A stretch of DNA of 64,000 nt from JAVJRN01 sp040218415 (GCA_040218415.1 JAVJRN010000049.1:372001-436000), one strand, 5' to 3'; positions 9,379 through 19,052 are shown, counted from the stretch's first letter. Numbers and translations are program-made. Notes: generated by a model from the sequence alone, not told the origin.

Positions 9379-9615
9379 TTGGAATCCAAAAGCTATACAA
9401 AACAGCAACTTGCCTTGCGCAATGGCCAAGATCGACCTGAAATATGGGTGGCATATCAAGGTATTATTTATAATGTGACGGAATCTCGATTATGGAAAGA
9501 GGGCAAGCATTACGAGCACTGGGCAGGACAAGACCTGACGGAAGAGTTAGGGGATGCGCCACACACTCAAAAAGTTTTCATGCGATTTGATAAAATTGGA
9601 ACACTTAGCCTATGA
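9379..9615 (+). CDS. Cytochrome b5-like heme/steroid-binding domain protein
   Basis: A small protein of about 78 residues that is essentially one bacterial-type cytochrome-b5-like domain. It has YTKQQLALRNGQ, an IWVAYQGIIYNVTES core, then WKEGKHYEHWAGQDLTEELGDAPH. The eukaryotic HPGG heme motif is absent; histidines in GKHYEHW and DAPH are the candidate ligands. Electron transfer or ligand binding is possible, but heme binding is not shown by the sequence. The start is ambiguous: ATG at 9331 lies inside mutS2 and adds a leucine-rich stretch read out of the mutS2 frame, whereas TTG at 9379 starts just before the domain. The stop overlaps the next ATG. Confidence 0.78.
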   Translation: MESKSYTKQQLALRNGQDRPEIWVAYQGIIYNVTESRLWKEGKHYEHWAGQDLTEELGDAPHTQKVFMRFDKIGTLSL

Positions 9616-10436
9616 TTTTAATAGCTGATTCTGGAGGTACAAAAACAGACTGGCGTTTTATCAACTCCGAAGGTAAAATAGCACAATTTCAAACTGGAGG
9701 ATTCAATGCCTCTACACATGAAATCAGCGTGTTAAACGACCATATCAAAACTGTAAAACACCTCGAAATAGAAAAGGTATATCTTTATATCGCTGGCCTA
9801 AAATCGAGTGATCTGAAACGACGCATCGCACAACTTTTTGAAGTAAATTTTCCGAACTTAAAAAAAATAGAAGTTGAAAATGACCTTATCGGAGCAGCAA
9901 GAGGGCTTTATAATAGCGAAGATGGAGCTGTTGGAATTTTAGGTACTGGCAGTGCAGGTTTTGAATTTAGGGCGAATAGCATTTCTAATTACGTTCCCTC
10001 ATTAGGCTATTTACTAGGAAATGAAGGGAGTGGCTATGATTTAGGAAAGCATTTTGTTGCAGGTTTAATGAGAAACCAATTTTCAGCTTCAACCTTGACC
10101 CGTTTCAAGAAACTCCACGTTTGGTATACGGAAGAGGAAATGATCAAAAGATTATATACCAGTCCCCAACCAACATTTTTAGCGCAATTCTCAAAATCAA
10201 TCAATGAAAATCTAGTCGACCCGAACGTTTGGGCAATGGTTTATAATCGATTTTTTGTTTATTTAGAAGTGTTTTTCAACGAACCAAAGCCTGAAAGAAT
10301 TAGATTTTCTGGATCTATAGCCTACAACTTTCAAGACATACTTTTAGAAGCATGTAAAAATTTTGGCTTTTCATGTGACAGAATTATTGAATCACCCATT
10401 GCCGGACTTACACTATATCACCAAAACCATGGATAA
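9612..10436 (+). CDS. BadF/BadG/BcrA/BcrD-type ATPase, probable N-acetylglucosamine (amino-sugar) kinase
   Basis: A 274-residue ASKHA-fold protein. Phosphate-1 motif ILIADSGGTKTDWR is at the N-terminus, GAVGILGTGSAG forms the second phosphate loop and YLLGNEGSGYDLG matches N-acetylglucosamine kinases of the NagK type. It probably phosphorylates an amino sugar released from peptidoglycan. The gene overlaps the preceding one by four bases (ATGA) and overlaps murQ by eight bases. That coupling supports a joint role in recycling N-acetylmuramic acid or GlcNAc. A direct MurNAc kinase (MurK-like) activity is an alternative. The sequence does not tell which sugar is used. Confidence 0.85.
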   Translation: MILIADSGGTKTDWRFINSEGKIAQFQTGGFNASTHEISVLNDHIKTVKHLEIEKVYLYIAGLKSSDLKRRIAQLFEVNFPNLKKIEVENDLIGAARGLYNSEDGAVGILGTGSAGFEFRANSISNYVPSLGYLLGNEGSGYDLGKHFVAGLMRNQFSASTLTRFKKLHVWYTEEEMIKRLYTSPQPTFLAQFSKSINENLVDPNVWAMVYNRFFVYLEVFFNEPKPERIRFSGSIAYNFQDILLEACKNFGFSCDRIIESPIAGLTLYHQNHG

Positions 10437-11250
10437 CCTACCAAAAACAGAGAATGAATCTCATTATTCCGAATTGCACAAAATGAACACATTGGAGATT
10501 ATCTCTTCTATCAATACGGAAGATGCGAAGGCGGCCATTGCGGTTCAAGAAGTACTACCACAAATAGAAAAATTGATCGATGCTGTTTTTGTCAATATGT
10601 CTAAAGGTGGAAGATTGTTCTACATAGGCGCAGGAACCAGTGGGCGTCTAGGAATTTTAGACGCATCAGAGTGTCCACCAACATTTGGCGTGGATGAAAA
10701 CACCATTGTCGGAATCATAGCTGGAGGAGATATAGCCATCAGGAAAGCAGTTGAATTTGCTGAAGATGATACCGACCAGGCGTGGTTAGATCTTAAAAAA
10801 TTTTCAATTAACACACTAGATTCTTTAATAGGTATAGCCGCGTCTGGCACCACGCCTTATGTTATCGGAGGAATAACTTCAGCCAATAAAGCAGGCTGCA
10901 TTACGGGTTGTATTACTTGTAATCCTGGTTCACCTTTAGGAAAACAAAGTCAATACGCCGTGGAAGCGGATCCTGGACCTGAGTTTCTGACAGGTAGTAC
11001 GCGAATGAAGTCAGGAACAGTGCAAAAAATGATTTTAAATATGGTAAGCACATCTTTAATGATCAAACTTGGTAAGGTACGTGGGAATAAAATGACCAAC
11101 ATGATGCTTTCTAATCATAAGTTGGAAAAACGAGCTGTAAGGATGTTGATGGCCGAATTAGGAATAGAGGAAAAGGAGGCAATAGCTTCATTGAAATTGA
11201 ATAAAAATGTAGACGCTGCTATTAACGCAAATCATAAGTTTAGCAATTAA
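10429..11250 (+). CDS. murQ: N-acetylmuramic acid 6-phosphate etherase
   Basis: A 273-residue MurQ that cleaves the lactyl ether of MurNAc-6-phosphate to give GlcNAc-6-phosphate during cell-wall recycling. The SIS-domain signature FYIGAGTSGRLGILDASECP, the GIAASGTTPYV loop and STRMKSGTVQKMILNM are all present. The ATG at 10429 (MDNLPK) is preferred over 10363, which would add 22 residues encoded within the kinase gene. With 10429 the length is normal for the family and the start overlaps the kinase stop (ATGGATAA). MurQ directly after a sugar kinase is a common pairing. Confidence 0.95.
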   Translation: MDNLPKTENESHYSELHKMNTLEIISSINTEDAKAAIAVQEVLPQIEKLIDAVFVNMSKGGRLFYIGAGTSGRLGILDASECPPTFGVDENTIVGIIAGGDIAIRKAVEFAEDDTDQAWLDLKKFSINTLDSLIGIAASGTTPYVIGGITSANKAGCITGCITCNPGSPLGKQSQYAVEADPGPEFLTGSTRMKSGTVQKMILNMVSTSLMIKLGKVRGNKMTNMMLSNHKLEKRAVRMLMAELGIEEKEAIASLKLNKNVDAAINANHKFSN

Positions 11251-11298
11251 TGTTACTTATTTGTTATTAATAACACCTATTTGTTAACCAAATGTTAC
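11251..11298 (+). promoter_or_regulatory. TGTTA direct repeats, possible Pho-box-like operator of the first TonB receptor
   Basis: Hexamers TGTTAC, TGTTAT, TGTTAA and TGTTAC start at 11251, 11262, 11282 and 11293, so two pairs are spaced by exactly 11 bases. The last pair lies 195 and 184 bases before the -7 box. Repeats with the same spacing and distance precede the second TonB receptor. Direct repeats with an 11-base period are the usual target of PhoB/PhoP-type regulators; the assignment is inference. Confidence 0.4.
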
Positions 11299-11464
11299 CT
11301 AACACTTGCAAATTTTTAAATTATAAGAGGCTAAAATTATTGTTTTAGTCATTTTTGCTCATCTGTTTTTGCAATGATTATAAAAACATAATAATCAAAC
11401 TTCATAATGTTAAGCTTCCATTATTATGAAGTCTCATTCTTAATCCATTACCAAAGTCACTGAC

Positions 11465-11484
11465 AAAAGATCATTTTACTTTTG
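11465..11484 (+). promoter_or_regulatory. Promoter of the first TonB receptor (AAAAGATCATT then TACTTTTG)
   Basis: AAAAGATCATT is followed after one base by TACTTTTG, a perfect Bacteroidota -7 element (11477-11484). The -7 box starts 33 bases before the ATG at 11510. The second receptor (19098) has the same block, the same 33-base distance and a shared AAACTTAAAA in the leader. Confidence 0.6.
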
Positions 11485-11509
11485 TGACGTTAAACTTAAA
11501 ACCTAAGCA

Positions 11510-14128
11510 ATGAGGAAACAATTACGAATTTATTCTCTCTCAGTTTTAGCTTTATTGGTAAGCGCGGTTGGTTTTGCACAAAGCAAAATTACCGGTACAA
11601 TTATCGATTCAGAAACTGGTGAGGGACTTCCGGGAGCAAGCATTCTCGTAAAAGGTACTACAAATGGTACAATCACAGATTTTAATGGTGATTTCAGTTT
11701 GTCAGTAGATGGAGAGGTCACATTAGAAATTTCTTTCATTGGCTTTAATACGACCGAGATTAAAGTCGATCCTTCTAAAAAAGCAGACATTGGTCGGTTC
11801 AATCTAGAGCCTTCAGCAAATGAGCTTTCTGCATTGGAGATTATCGCATCAGTGGCGGTAGACCGAAAGACGCCTGTTGCTGTCTCCACAATTAAAAGAG
11901 ACTTTATCATCGAAAAGGCAGGAAATCAAGAATTTCCTGAACTCTTAAAATCAACACCAGGAGTGTACGCTACAAAACAAGGTGGTGGATATGGAGATGC
12001 AAGGATCAACGTTCGAGGATTTAACTCAGAAAACGTAGCTGTACTTATCAACGGAGTTCCAGTTAATGATATGGAAAACGGAAGAATTTTCTGGTCTAAC
12101 TGGGCTGGTCTGACAGATGTTACGGTTAGTATGCAAGTTCAGAGAGGTCTTGGTGCATCTAAAGTGGCTGTTCCTTCTATCGGAGGAACGATCAACATTC
12201 TTACACAAAATACCGATGCTGAAAAAGGAGGAAACTTGTTTTACGGCGTTGGTAATGATGGATATCAAAAAGGATCTTTTTACGTGTCGACTGGCCTCTC
12301 TGATGATGGTTGGGCATTTTCTGCATCAGCAGCCAAAATAACAGGAGACAGAAGAGGAGGAGTTATTGGAACTCAGTTTGAGGCATATAATTACTTTTTT
12401 AACGTGTCAAAAGTGATCAACGATAAGCACTCACTTTCATTGACTGGTTTTGGAGCTCCCCAAACACACGGTCAAAGACAAACTCGATTTACCATTCAAG
12501 AAGTAAGAGATGATGAGCGTGGTATTGAAATGAACAACGATTACGGTTATCTCGATGGACAGTTGGTGAGTGTTGAAGATAATTTTTATCACAAGCCTCA
12601 GTTTTCATTAAATCACTACTGGACAATAAGTGATAAGACAGATGTATCCACAGCATTTTATGTGTCCACAGGTACTGGTGGAGGTGGTGGAGTTGGTGGA
12701 ACTCTGCAGAGAAGAGCTGATGGTATCTACGATCTTGAAGCAACTAGAAACATCAACTTTGATAATAAATTTAGCAACGGTGGAGATGGAAGCGCTACGG
12801 GATGGTTGAGAGCGTCAAGAAATGATCATAGATGGATTGGCGTATTGAGTACGGTAGATCATCAAGCAAATAGTAAATTGAATTTAGTCGGTGGCTTAGA
12901 CTTTAGATATTATAAAGGTTTACATTTCACAGATTTGACAAACCAACTTGGTGCTGACTATATACTTGACAATAACGATGTTAATAACCCAAACCGTCAG
13001 GCGAGGCTTGGAGATAAAATAGCCTATAACAATGACGGTGAAGTATTATGGGGCGGTGTTTTTGGACAAGCTGAATATACAGACAATAAATTGGACATAT
13101 TTGGTTCTTTTTCCGTGATAAACAATAGCTATAGAAGAACTGACCATTTTGTTTATTTCAACGATGAAAATAGAGCAGCCATATTGTCTGACCCTACAGT
13201 TAGAGCGGAATTTGAGACTACTTTAGGAGCAGGAACTGTTGCGGAGGCTCTGGAGTATGAGCAAGTGACCGAATGGGTCAATTTCTTAGGCTTTCAATTA
13301 AAAGGTGGAGGTAATTATCGTTTAACAAGAAACCACAATGTTTTTGTAAATGCTGGATTTTTTACACGAGCACCTGTTTTTAATACTGCATTCTTAGATT
13401 TCAGCAACGGAATAAATGAGGAGGCTGAAGTGCAGAAAATCCTCAGTTTTGAGTTGGGTTATGGTTTCAGAAGTGCAAGGCTAAGTGCTAATATAAACGC
13501 CTACCGCACGATGTGGATGGATAGAACGTTGGTTGAAAGATTCCAAGTCGGCGACACATTATATACGGCGAATCTTTTGGGTGTAGATGCAATACACCAA
13601 GGTGTAGAAATGGACTTCAACTATAAAATCACAAATAAAATTACCTTAAGAGGTATGGCGTCATTCGGTGATTGGACTTGGGCCAATGATCTTGAAAATG
13701 TTAAGATATTTGATGATTTGCAAAACGAAGTAGGTGAAGTTGATCTTTTTATCTCTGGATTGAAAGTAGGAAACTCAGCGCAAACTACAATGGCCTTGGG
13801 ATTAGACGCCAAGTTGTTTGAAGGATTCAAGCTTGGAGCCGATCTTAATTACTTCGGTAACAATTATGCCGACTATGATCCAAATGATAGAGGAGATGAA
13901 GGAATGATAGGCGTACAACCTTGGAAGATTCCTGATTTTTATAACATTGACGTGAATGCATCATACGATTTCAAATTGGGTGGTAATGATTTGGTTTTTT
14001 ACGGTAATGTTTTCAACCTATTAGACGCAGAATACATTACGGACGCGAATGATGCTGATCTTAATTCTGTAGAAGTTTTCTACGGTTTGGGTAGACAGTG
14101 GACTATGGGTTTAAGATATAAATTCTAA
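11510..14128 (+). CDS. TonB-dependent receptor with carboxypeptidase-like N-terminal extension
   Basis: An 872-residue outer-membrane receptor. It has a signal peptide (to VGFAQ, about residue 23), a CarboxypepD_reg-like beta domain (about 26-110, ITGTIIDSETGEGLPGAS), a plug (about 115-225; TPGVYATKQGGGYGDARINV, then VLINGVPVNDMENG) and a 22-strand barrel ending in an aromatic residue (LRYKF). It imports a ligand by TonB-driven energy. It is not a SusC with an adjacent SusD; instead a lipoprotein gene follows after 22 bases and a secreted endonuclease after that. Uptake of nucleotides or oligonucleotides is therefore a reasonable guess, not a demonstrated fact. Confidence 0.93.
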   Translation: MRKQLRIYSLSVLALLVSAVGFAQSKITGTIIDSETGEGLPGASILVKGTTNGTITDFNGDFSLSVDGEVTLEISFIGFNTTEIKVDPSKKADIGRFNLEPSANELSALEIIASVAVDRKTPVAVSTIKRDFIIEKAGNQEFPELLKSTPGVYATKQGGGYGDARINVRGFNSENVAVLINGVPVNDMENGRIFWSNWAGLTDVTVSMQVQRGLGASKVAVPSIGGTINILTQNTDAEKGGNLFYGVGNDGYQKGSFYVSTGLSDDGWAFSASAAKITGDRRGGVIGTQFEAYNYFFNVSKVINDKHSLSLTGFGAPQTHGQRQTRFTIQEVRDDERGIEMNNDYGYLDGQLVSVEDNFYHKPQFSLNHYWTISDKTDVSTAFYVSTGTGGGGGVGGTLQRRADGIYDLEATRNINFDNKFSNGGDGSATGWLRASRNDHRWIGVLSTVDHQANSKLNLVGGLDFRYYKGLHFTDLTNQLGADYILDNNDVNNPNRQARLGDKIAYNNDGEVLWGGVFGQAEYTDNKLDIFGSFSVINNSYRRTDHFVYFNDENRAAILSDPTVRAEFETTLGAGTVAEALEYEQVTEWVNFLGFQLKGGGNYRLTRNHNVFVNAGFFTRAPVFNTAFLDFSNGINEEAEVQKILSFELGYGFRSARLSANINAYRTMWMDRTLVERFQVGDTLYTANLLGVDAIHQGVEMDFNYKITNKITLRGMASFGDWTWANDLENVKIFDDLQNEVGEVDLFISGLKVGNSAQTTMALGLDAKLFEGFKLGADLNYFGNNYADYDPNDRGDEGMIGVQPWKIPDFYNIDVNASYDFKLGGNDLVFYGNVFNLLDAEYITDANDADLNSVEVFYGLGRQWTMGLRYKF

Positions 14129-14150
14129 TAAAATCAAAGCGAATTATAAG

Positions 14151-16031
14151 ATGAAATTCATAAAAAATAATATTCTAATAATAGCCTTAATTGGTGTGAT
14201 GTTCAGTTGTAATCCTCTTGAAGAGACTTACGACGAGATTGATGCAATGAAAGAAGAGGTTGGTCAAGATTTAGGTCTTAGTGTTTCATATTCTCTTATC
14301 GAAGAGGACTATACTGCTATTGCAACTTCTTTGCGCAGAAATGCAAATGCAGAAGACTCGGCAAAAGCCGATTTTGTATCAGAATACAATGCCTTTAATG
14401 CAAATATCTCTTTTGGAACCTTTTTAGGCGATTTGGTAAATGAAAAGTACCCACAATTGAATAAAGGTGCTGCGGTAAAAGTTACTTACAGGTTGTTGGA
14501 AGGCGAATCGTTTGAAGACATTAGCGAAGAGTATGTTAACTCCCTAGAATATACCTTAGATGCAGACGATTATGCTTTGGTTAGTGCTCAAGCTGGGAGT
14601 CTTGGTTTTTTCGATAGTGAAATTGACGTGGAGGAAGAATTACCAGGTTTGTTGGCTTCTGCCATTCAAAGTCCTAATGACGGTGATATAGTCACTGCCG
14701 TTTATGAAACAGTGGACACGCCTTATGCATTATTGCCAGCAGGTCAAACAATCTTTTCTGAGGATTTTCTTACAGATCTTGGTGGTTTTGAATCTATCGA
14801 TATTTCAGGAGCTCAATCTTGGAGATGGAGATCGTTTGGTGAGGCAGAAGAGTCATTTGCTGAAATGTCAGGTTTTAGTGGAGTACAAGTAGCCAACGAG
14901 GATTGGATGGTCTCACCTGAGATTGATCTTTCGTCAGCTACTGGTGCAATAACTTTAGTATTGACCCAGCAAATGAATTTTGCAGGTGCATCTGAATTTG
15001 GAGATGAATTGCGCATAGTTTACTCACGGAATTATAGCGGTGATGTTACAACAGCAACTTGGATTGACATAACACTTGATCAATTGCCAGCAGGCGATAA
15101 TAACGATCCTGTAGTTGGTTCAAGTTCTTTGGCTGAAGCTGGAGGAAATAAGATTCATCTTGGCTTTTACTACAGATCTACTGACACTTATGCGGCTAGA
15201 TGGCGTATCGTTAATATAGACATTGAAGAAGGAGTGGCACCAGAAACTCAAACGGTTAATACACTCTATCAGTATGATGGATCAGAATGGGTAAATGCTT
15301 TCGATGATGCCTATTACCTTACAAGCGATGATTATGATGCAATGGGCGAAGGCAATAATCAGCCAGGACGTTTTGATAACTTCAGTAGCAGCACACTTCC
15401 AAATGATTATCTGCCAACTTTCTTAGCTGACTTATTTCCATTCGCACAAGAAGGCGATGAATTCGTGGTTGTTTATAAATATTTCTCCGGTGGAGTTTCG
15501 ACACGTGGAAGCGGTTATGTTTTTGAGTCAGGCATGTGGACACCAATGGTAAATGACGATCAAATTGTCAATCGCACGGATCAATATGTTAATACAGGTC
15601 AGGAATTTGTTTTCAATCCTTCTGTAACATTGACCATGGTAAGTAGCGATTTTCAGATAATCACTGATGAAGTGAAAAAAACCAGACCTGAATTGGTAAA
15701 TTCTTTCGGCACAGGTGAAGACTTGTATGGTGCAGATGCCTTTTTCGTCAACTTTGATACTCGACTAAGTAGTAGATTGGAAGAAGATGATAACGGAGAG
15801 CCACTTCAGCCTGAGTATATTGGACTATCAGCAGAAGAATCAGCAGCGTTAATCGCAGAAAGAGTAACTGAAGGAATAAAGGTTATGCTGGAAGTGAAAT
15901 ATGCGGATGTACAGCCTATAGATGGGATTGATATCTTTTACACCGTATCATACGTGACCTTTGATGGAACAGACGGAACGGGAACAGAAGTATTCTTGGT
16001 TACAGGACCAGGCACTTTCGAAGCTCAATAG
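14151..16031 (+). CDS. Surface lipoprotein with choice-of-anchor J / DUF5017-like region
   Basis: A 626-residue predicted lipoprotein (VMFSC, cysteine 20). The middle part (about 205-365) begins IFSEDFLTDLGGFESIDISG with SWRWRSFG and reaches VNIDIEEG. This is the beta-sandwich pattern of choice-of-anchor J/DUF5017 domains that follow TonB receptors in Bacteroidota. The flanking regions are acidic, with repeated YLTSDDYDAMG and FLADLFPFA segments. It is co-transcribed with the receptor (22-base gap) and ends before a strong hairpin terminator. It may act as the ligand-capturing partner of the receptor in place of SusD. The ligand is unknown. Confidence 0.75.
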   Translation: MKFIKNNILIIALIGVMFSCNPLEETYDEIDAMKEEVGQDLGLSVSYSLIEEDYTAIATSLRRNANAEDSAKADFVSEYNAFNANISFGTFLGDLVNEKYPQLNKGAAVKVTYRLLEGESFEDISEEYVNSLEYTLDADDYALVSAQAGSLGFFDSEIDVEEELPGLLASAIQSPNDGDIVTAVYETVDTPYALLPAGQTIFSEDFLTDLGGFESIDISGAQSWRWRSFGEAEESFAEMSGFSGVQVANEDWMVSPEIDLSSATGAITLVLTQQMNFAGASEFGDELRIVYSRNYSGDVTTATWIDITLDQLPAGDNNDPVVGSSSLAEAGGNKIHLGFYYRSTDTYAARWRIVNIDIEEGVAPETQTVNTLYQYDGSEWVNAFDDAYYLTSDDYDAMGEGNNQPGRFDNFSSSTLPNDYLPTFLADLFPFAQEGDEFVVVYKYFSGGVSTRGSGYVFESGMWTPMVNDDQIVNRTDQYVNTGQEFVFNPSVTLTMVSSDFQIITDEVKKTRPELVNSFGTGEDLYGADAFFVNFDTRLSSRLEEDDNGEPLQPEYIGLSAEESAALIAERVTEGIKVMLEVKYADVQPIDGIDIFYTVSYVTFDGTDGTGTEVFLVTGPGTFEAQ

Positions 16032-16051
16032 ACATTAATAATAATACACCT

Positions 16052-16086
16052 AAAAGGTCATCTTGATAGATGACCTTTTGTTTTTT
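16052..16086 (+). terminator. Rho-independent terminator after the lipoprotein gene
   Basis: A perfect 11-bp stem AAAAGGTCATC / GATGACCTTTT with a six-base loop is followed by GTTTTTT. It separates the receptor-lipoprotein pair from the endonuclease gene, which starts only 15 bases downstream. Confidence 0.88.
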
Positions 16087-16100
16087 AAAAGCTAAAATTT

Positions 16101-18632
16101 ATGGTTAGAAATATACAACTACAGGCCTACTTCATACTCCTTCTTTCGATAAATGCTCTCGCACAGCCGGCAGGATATTATAATTCTGTATCAGGATTGG
16201 ATGGAGAAGCGTTAAAAACGGGACTCCACAAAATTATCAGAAATCACAATGTGAGGTCCTATTCTGAATTTAGAGATGTTATTTTAAGAGATCTTGATGA
16301 AGACCCAAATAATCCTGATAACATCATATTGTTTTATAAAAACAACTCCATTCCAAAATCCAATTTTGCATCCAATAATGAACCGGATTTCTGGAATAGA
16401 GAGCACACATGGCCCAGTTCTCATGGCTTCTCTGATAATACAGATACTGCTTATACTGATGTGCATAATTTAAGGCCTTCAGATGCCACCGTAAATACCT
16501 CAAAAAGTAATAAGGACTTTGATGATATCGAAAATACGACGGAAAATGCTCAAGGCGAAGCTCCAGAGACTTATACGAATAGTGACTTCTGGGAACCTAG
16601 AGACAATATTAAAGGAGATGTAGCGCGTATTTTATTGTATATGGATGTACGGTATAATTCGGCACGTCTGGACTTATCCGTTCGTGATCGAATCACATTT
16701 TCAAACACTCCGGAAATCGGCGTTTTGTTTACTTTACTAAGATGGCACAATGACGACCCTGTAGACGACTATGAAAGAGCAAGACACAACAAAGGATTTA
16801 CTTATCAAAATAATCGAAACCCATTTATCGATCATCCTGAATATGTGGAGGCCATTTGGGGAGATATTCTTAAACCGCTGATTACTCAGAATTTGACCAA
16901 TTTCAGTACTGATTTCGGAACGGTAAGCTTCGGTGAAGACAAAATTCAAAAGTATACGATCCGTGGTTACAATCTTGAATCGGATATAGCTGTAGAGGCT
17001 GATGGTGCTTTTTCGTTATCATCCGACGGAACTTCCTTTTCTCAAGAAATCACTTTAACGAACGATCCAACTAATTCAGCTCAAGATTTTGACATATTTG
17101 TGAAATTTGCGCCTACATCGGCCAATGGATTGGTTTACGATGGGGCAATTTCTCATTCTACAACAAATGGAGCATCTATAGAAATTAATGTTCAGGGAAA
17201 AGAAGGAGAATTAGGTGTTTCTTCAATAGCCGAGGCTCGAACGAAATCTTTAGGATCAGAAGTTCAAGTTACGGGAGTTGTTATTGATAAAGGAAATAAT
17301 AGCTCGAACAGTAGAATTATTTTTGATGGTACTGCGGGAATTATAGTAAGAAGCTTTGATGCGAATAATGAGTCTTCTAACCTTAACTATGGGGATAGTA
17401 TACTAGTTACCGGAGGTCTTTCGGAATTTGGTAATGTATTGCAGATAGAAGAATCACCAATAACCATCGAACTGCTAAAGGAAAACGCGCAACAGCCAAC
17501 TCCACAGGTGGTTACCATTGCAGATATTGGGGAAAGTCTTGAATCAGAGTTGGTCACCATATCAAATGTGTTTTTTGAAGATGCTGGCGGTGTATTTGCT
17601 GGTGGTGGGGCAGCTGGAAATTTTACTATTTCTGATGGAACAGGATCTGTGATATTTAGAATAGGTTCTTCTGGACATCCGCTCGTAGGAACCACTATTG
17701 GAGATGGTTTATATAATATCACTGGATTTGTTGGACAGTTTTTTGATGATTATCAGCTATCAGTAAGAGATTTGGACGATTTAGAGTTAGCTGGTCAAGT
17801 TGAGCTTCCAGTGATGACCATTGCTGAAGCTCGAAATCAACCAATGAGTACAGAAGTGCTCATTGCCGGAATAATTATAGGCGGTCAGAACAATGACCAA
17901 CACAATCGAATTTTGTTTGATGGTACAGCAGGTATCGTTATAAGGAGTTTAGATGTAGGAAATGAAACAAGTACCCTGCAGGTGGGAGATAGCATCTCCA
18001 TACGTGGAGGTATTTCAAATTATTTTGGAACCTTACAATTGGTCGAATCTCCAATAACCCTTACACTCAATAACCAGGGAAATACTTTACCAGAGCCGCA
18101 ATTACTTGAAAGTCTATCGGATGTCAATGAGGATTACGAATCTGAATTAATCACTGTCGAGGGCGTGAGCGCAGTTGATGGAAATGGTAATTTTCAAGGT
18201 GGAGGAAATAATGGTCTTTTAGAATTGGAGAAAGGCGCTAATAATGGCTTTTTATTTATTGGTTCTACAAGTCATCCTTTGACGAGTGTACCCATCCCGG
18301 AAAATACATTTAGCCTTACTGGTTATGTTTCCGAGTTCAATGGAGATTATAGAATTTCGCCAAGGACAATCGATGATATTATCGTTAATCCATTATCGTT
18401 CAATACTATTGAATATTTTAATTTTTATCCTAATCCTGTGGATGACGTGATCATTTTCCAGAATATTGAAGTTGCGGAAGCAATTAATATTTACAACTTA
18501 AATGGGCAGAGGGTATTTCACTTAGAAGAAGCTGCGGGTAAAGTTCAGATTACTCAACTCAACACAGGGTTTTATATCGTCAGTTTTCATTCCAATGGAA
18601 AGAATTTTGTTGGTAAAATATTCAAAAAGTAA
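16101..18632 (+). CDS. Secreted endonuclease I family nuclease with OB-like repeats and T9SS sorting domain
   Basis: An 843-residue extracellular protein. It has a signal peptide (to NALAQ, about residue 22) and an endonuclease I (EndA-type) domain (about 30-255) with the metal-site segment WNREHTWPSSHGF (EHTWP at 101-105) and DVHNLRPSDATVN. An Ig-like segment follows (about 275-365). Then come two tandem copies of a DUF5689/OB-like module (about 373-560 and 571-760), both opening with IAEAR and sharing FDGTAGI. A type IX sorting domain ends the protein (about 770-843, FNFYPNPVDD to FVGKIFKK). The nuclease should cut DNA or RNA non-specifically outside the cell. A terminator 15 bases upstream implies its own promoter or read-through. 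Confidence 0.9.
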   Translation: MVRNIQLQAYFILLLSINALAQPAGYYNSVSGLDGEALKTGLHKIIRNHNVRSYSEFRDVILRDLDEDPNNPDNIILFYKNNSIPKSNFASNNEPDFWNREHTWPSSHGFSDNTDTAYTDVHNLRPSDATVNTSKSNKDFDDIENTTENAQGEAPETYTNSDFWEPRDNIKGDVARILLYMDVRYNSARLDLSVRDRITFSNTPEIGVLFTLLRWHNDDPVDDYERARHNKGFTYQNNRNPFIDHPEYVEAIWGDILKPLITQNLTNFSTDFGTVSFGEDKIQKYTIRGYNLESDIAVEADGAFSLSSDGTSFSQEITLTNDPTNSAQDFDIFVKFAPTSANGLVYDGAISHSTTNGASIEINVQGKEGELGVSSIAEARTKSLGSEVQVTGVVIDKGNNSSNSRIIFDGTAGIIVRSFDANNESSNLNYGDSILVTGGLSEFGNVLQIEESPITIELLKENAQQPTPQVVTIADIGESLESELVTISNVFFEDAGGVFAGGGAAGNFTISDGTGSVIFRIGSSGHPLVGTTIGDGLYNITGFVGQFFDDYQLSVRDLDDLELAGQVELPVMTIAEARNQPMSTEVLIAGIIIGGQNNDQHNRILFDGTAGIVIRSLDVGNETSTLQVGDSISIRGGISNYFGTLQLVESPITLTLNNQGNTLPEPQLLESLSDVNEDYESELITVEGVSAVDGNGNFQGGGNNGLLELEKGANNGFLFIGSTSHPLTSVPIPENTFSLTGYVSEFNGDYRISPRTIDDIIVNPLSFNTIEYFNFYPNPVDDVIIFQNIEVAEAINIYNLNGQRVFHLEEAAGKVQITQLNTGFYIVSFHSNGKNFVGKIFKK

Positions 18633-18648
18633 TTTCAACAAAGACTTG

Positions 18649-18677
18649 GGGTGTTGTAAGTGATTACGACACCCTTT
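18649..18677 (+). terminator. Hairpin terminator with GNRA tetraloop after the endonuclease
   Basis: GGGTGTTGTAA and TTACGACACCC form an 11-bp stem with one G-T wobble, closed by GTGA, and are followed by TTT. The T-run is short, so termination may be partial. Confidence 0.7.
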
Positions 18678-18858
18678 CATTTCCGAAAAACTTTCCTATT
18701 TGGTCTCCTTTCAAACAGAAATTATCAGGGCTGTGGAGGATGCTCATAAGTATCGATTTTTTCACTTTATTAGGAATAGGGCTCAGTGTTAAAATCAAAA
18801 GAATAAAACCTCGAAAACAGTAAGAGCAAACCTTTAAATTGGTTAGAATTCGAAGACA

Positions 18859-18886
18859 TGTTAATCTAATGTTAACTAAACATTAA
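18859..18886 (+). promoter_or_regulatory. TGTTAA direct repeats upstream of the second TonB receptor
   Basis: TGTTAA occurs at 18859 and 18870, with a weaker CATTAA at 18881, an exact 11-base period. The last two lie 195 and 184 bases before the -7 box at 19065, matching the first receptor's upstream region. Nothing else was found in the 465-base gap from 18633 to 19097 apart from the terminator and the promoter. Confidence 0.4.
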
Positions 18887-19052
18887 GATGCAGGACGGTT
18901 TGTGGATAGGAGAGGAGTAAAAAAGCTCGATTTCAATCTTTTTATCAAGACTTAGTTAAACAAATTGAGTGCAACTCACCTAATCATTTCGGCACTGTTA
19001 CTGATGTGTTATTGAGTTGGCTTTTTATTAATATTTTAACAAACTTTCTAAT

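Noticed and set aside
18740..18823. 27-codon frame between the endonuclease and the Oar-like receptor
   Set aside because: Short, with no ribosome binding site and no recognisable sorting tail; it is in a regulatory gap.
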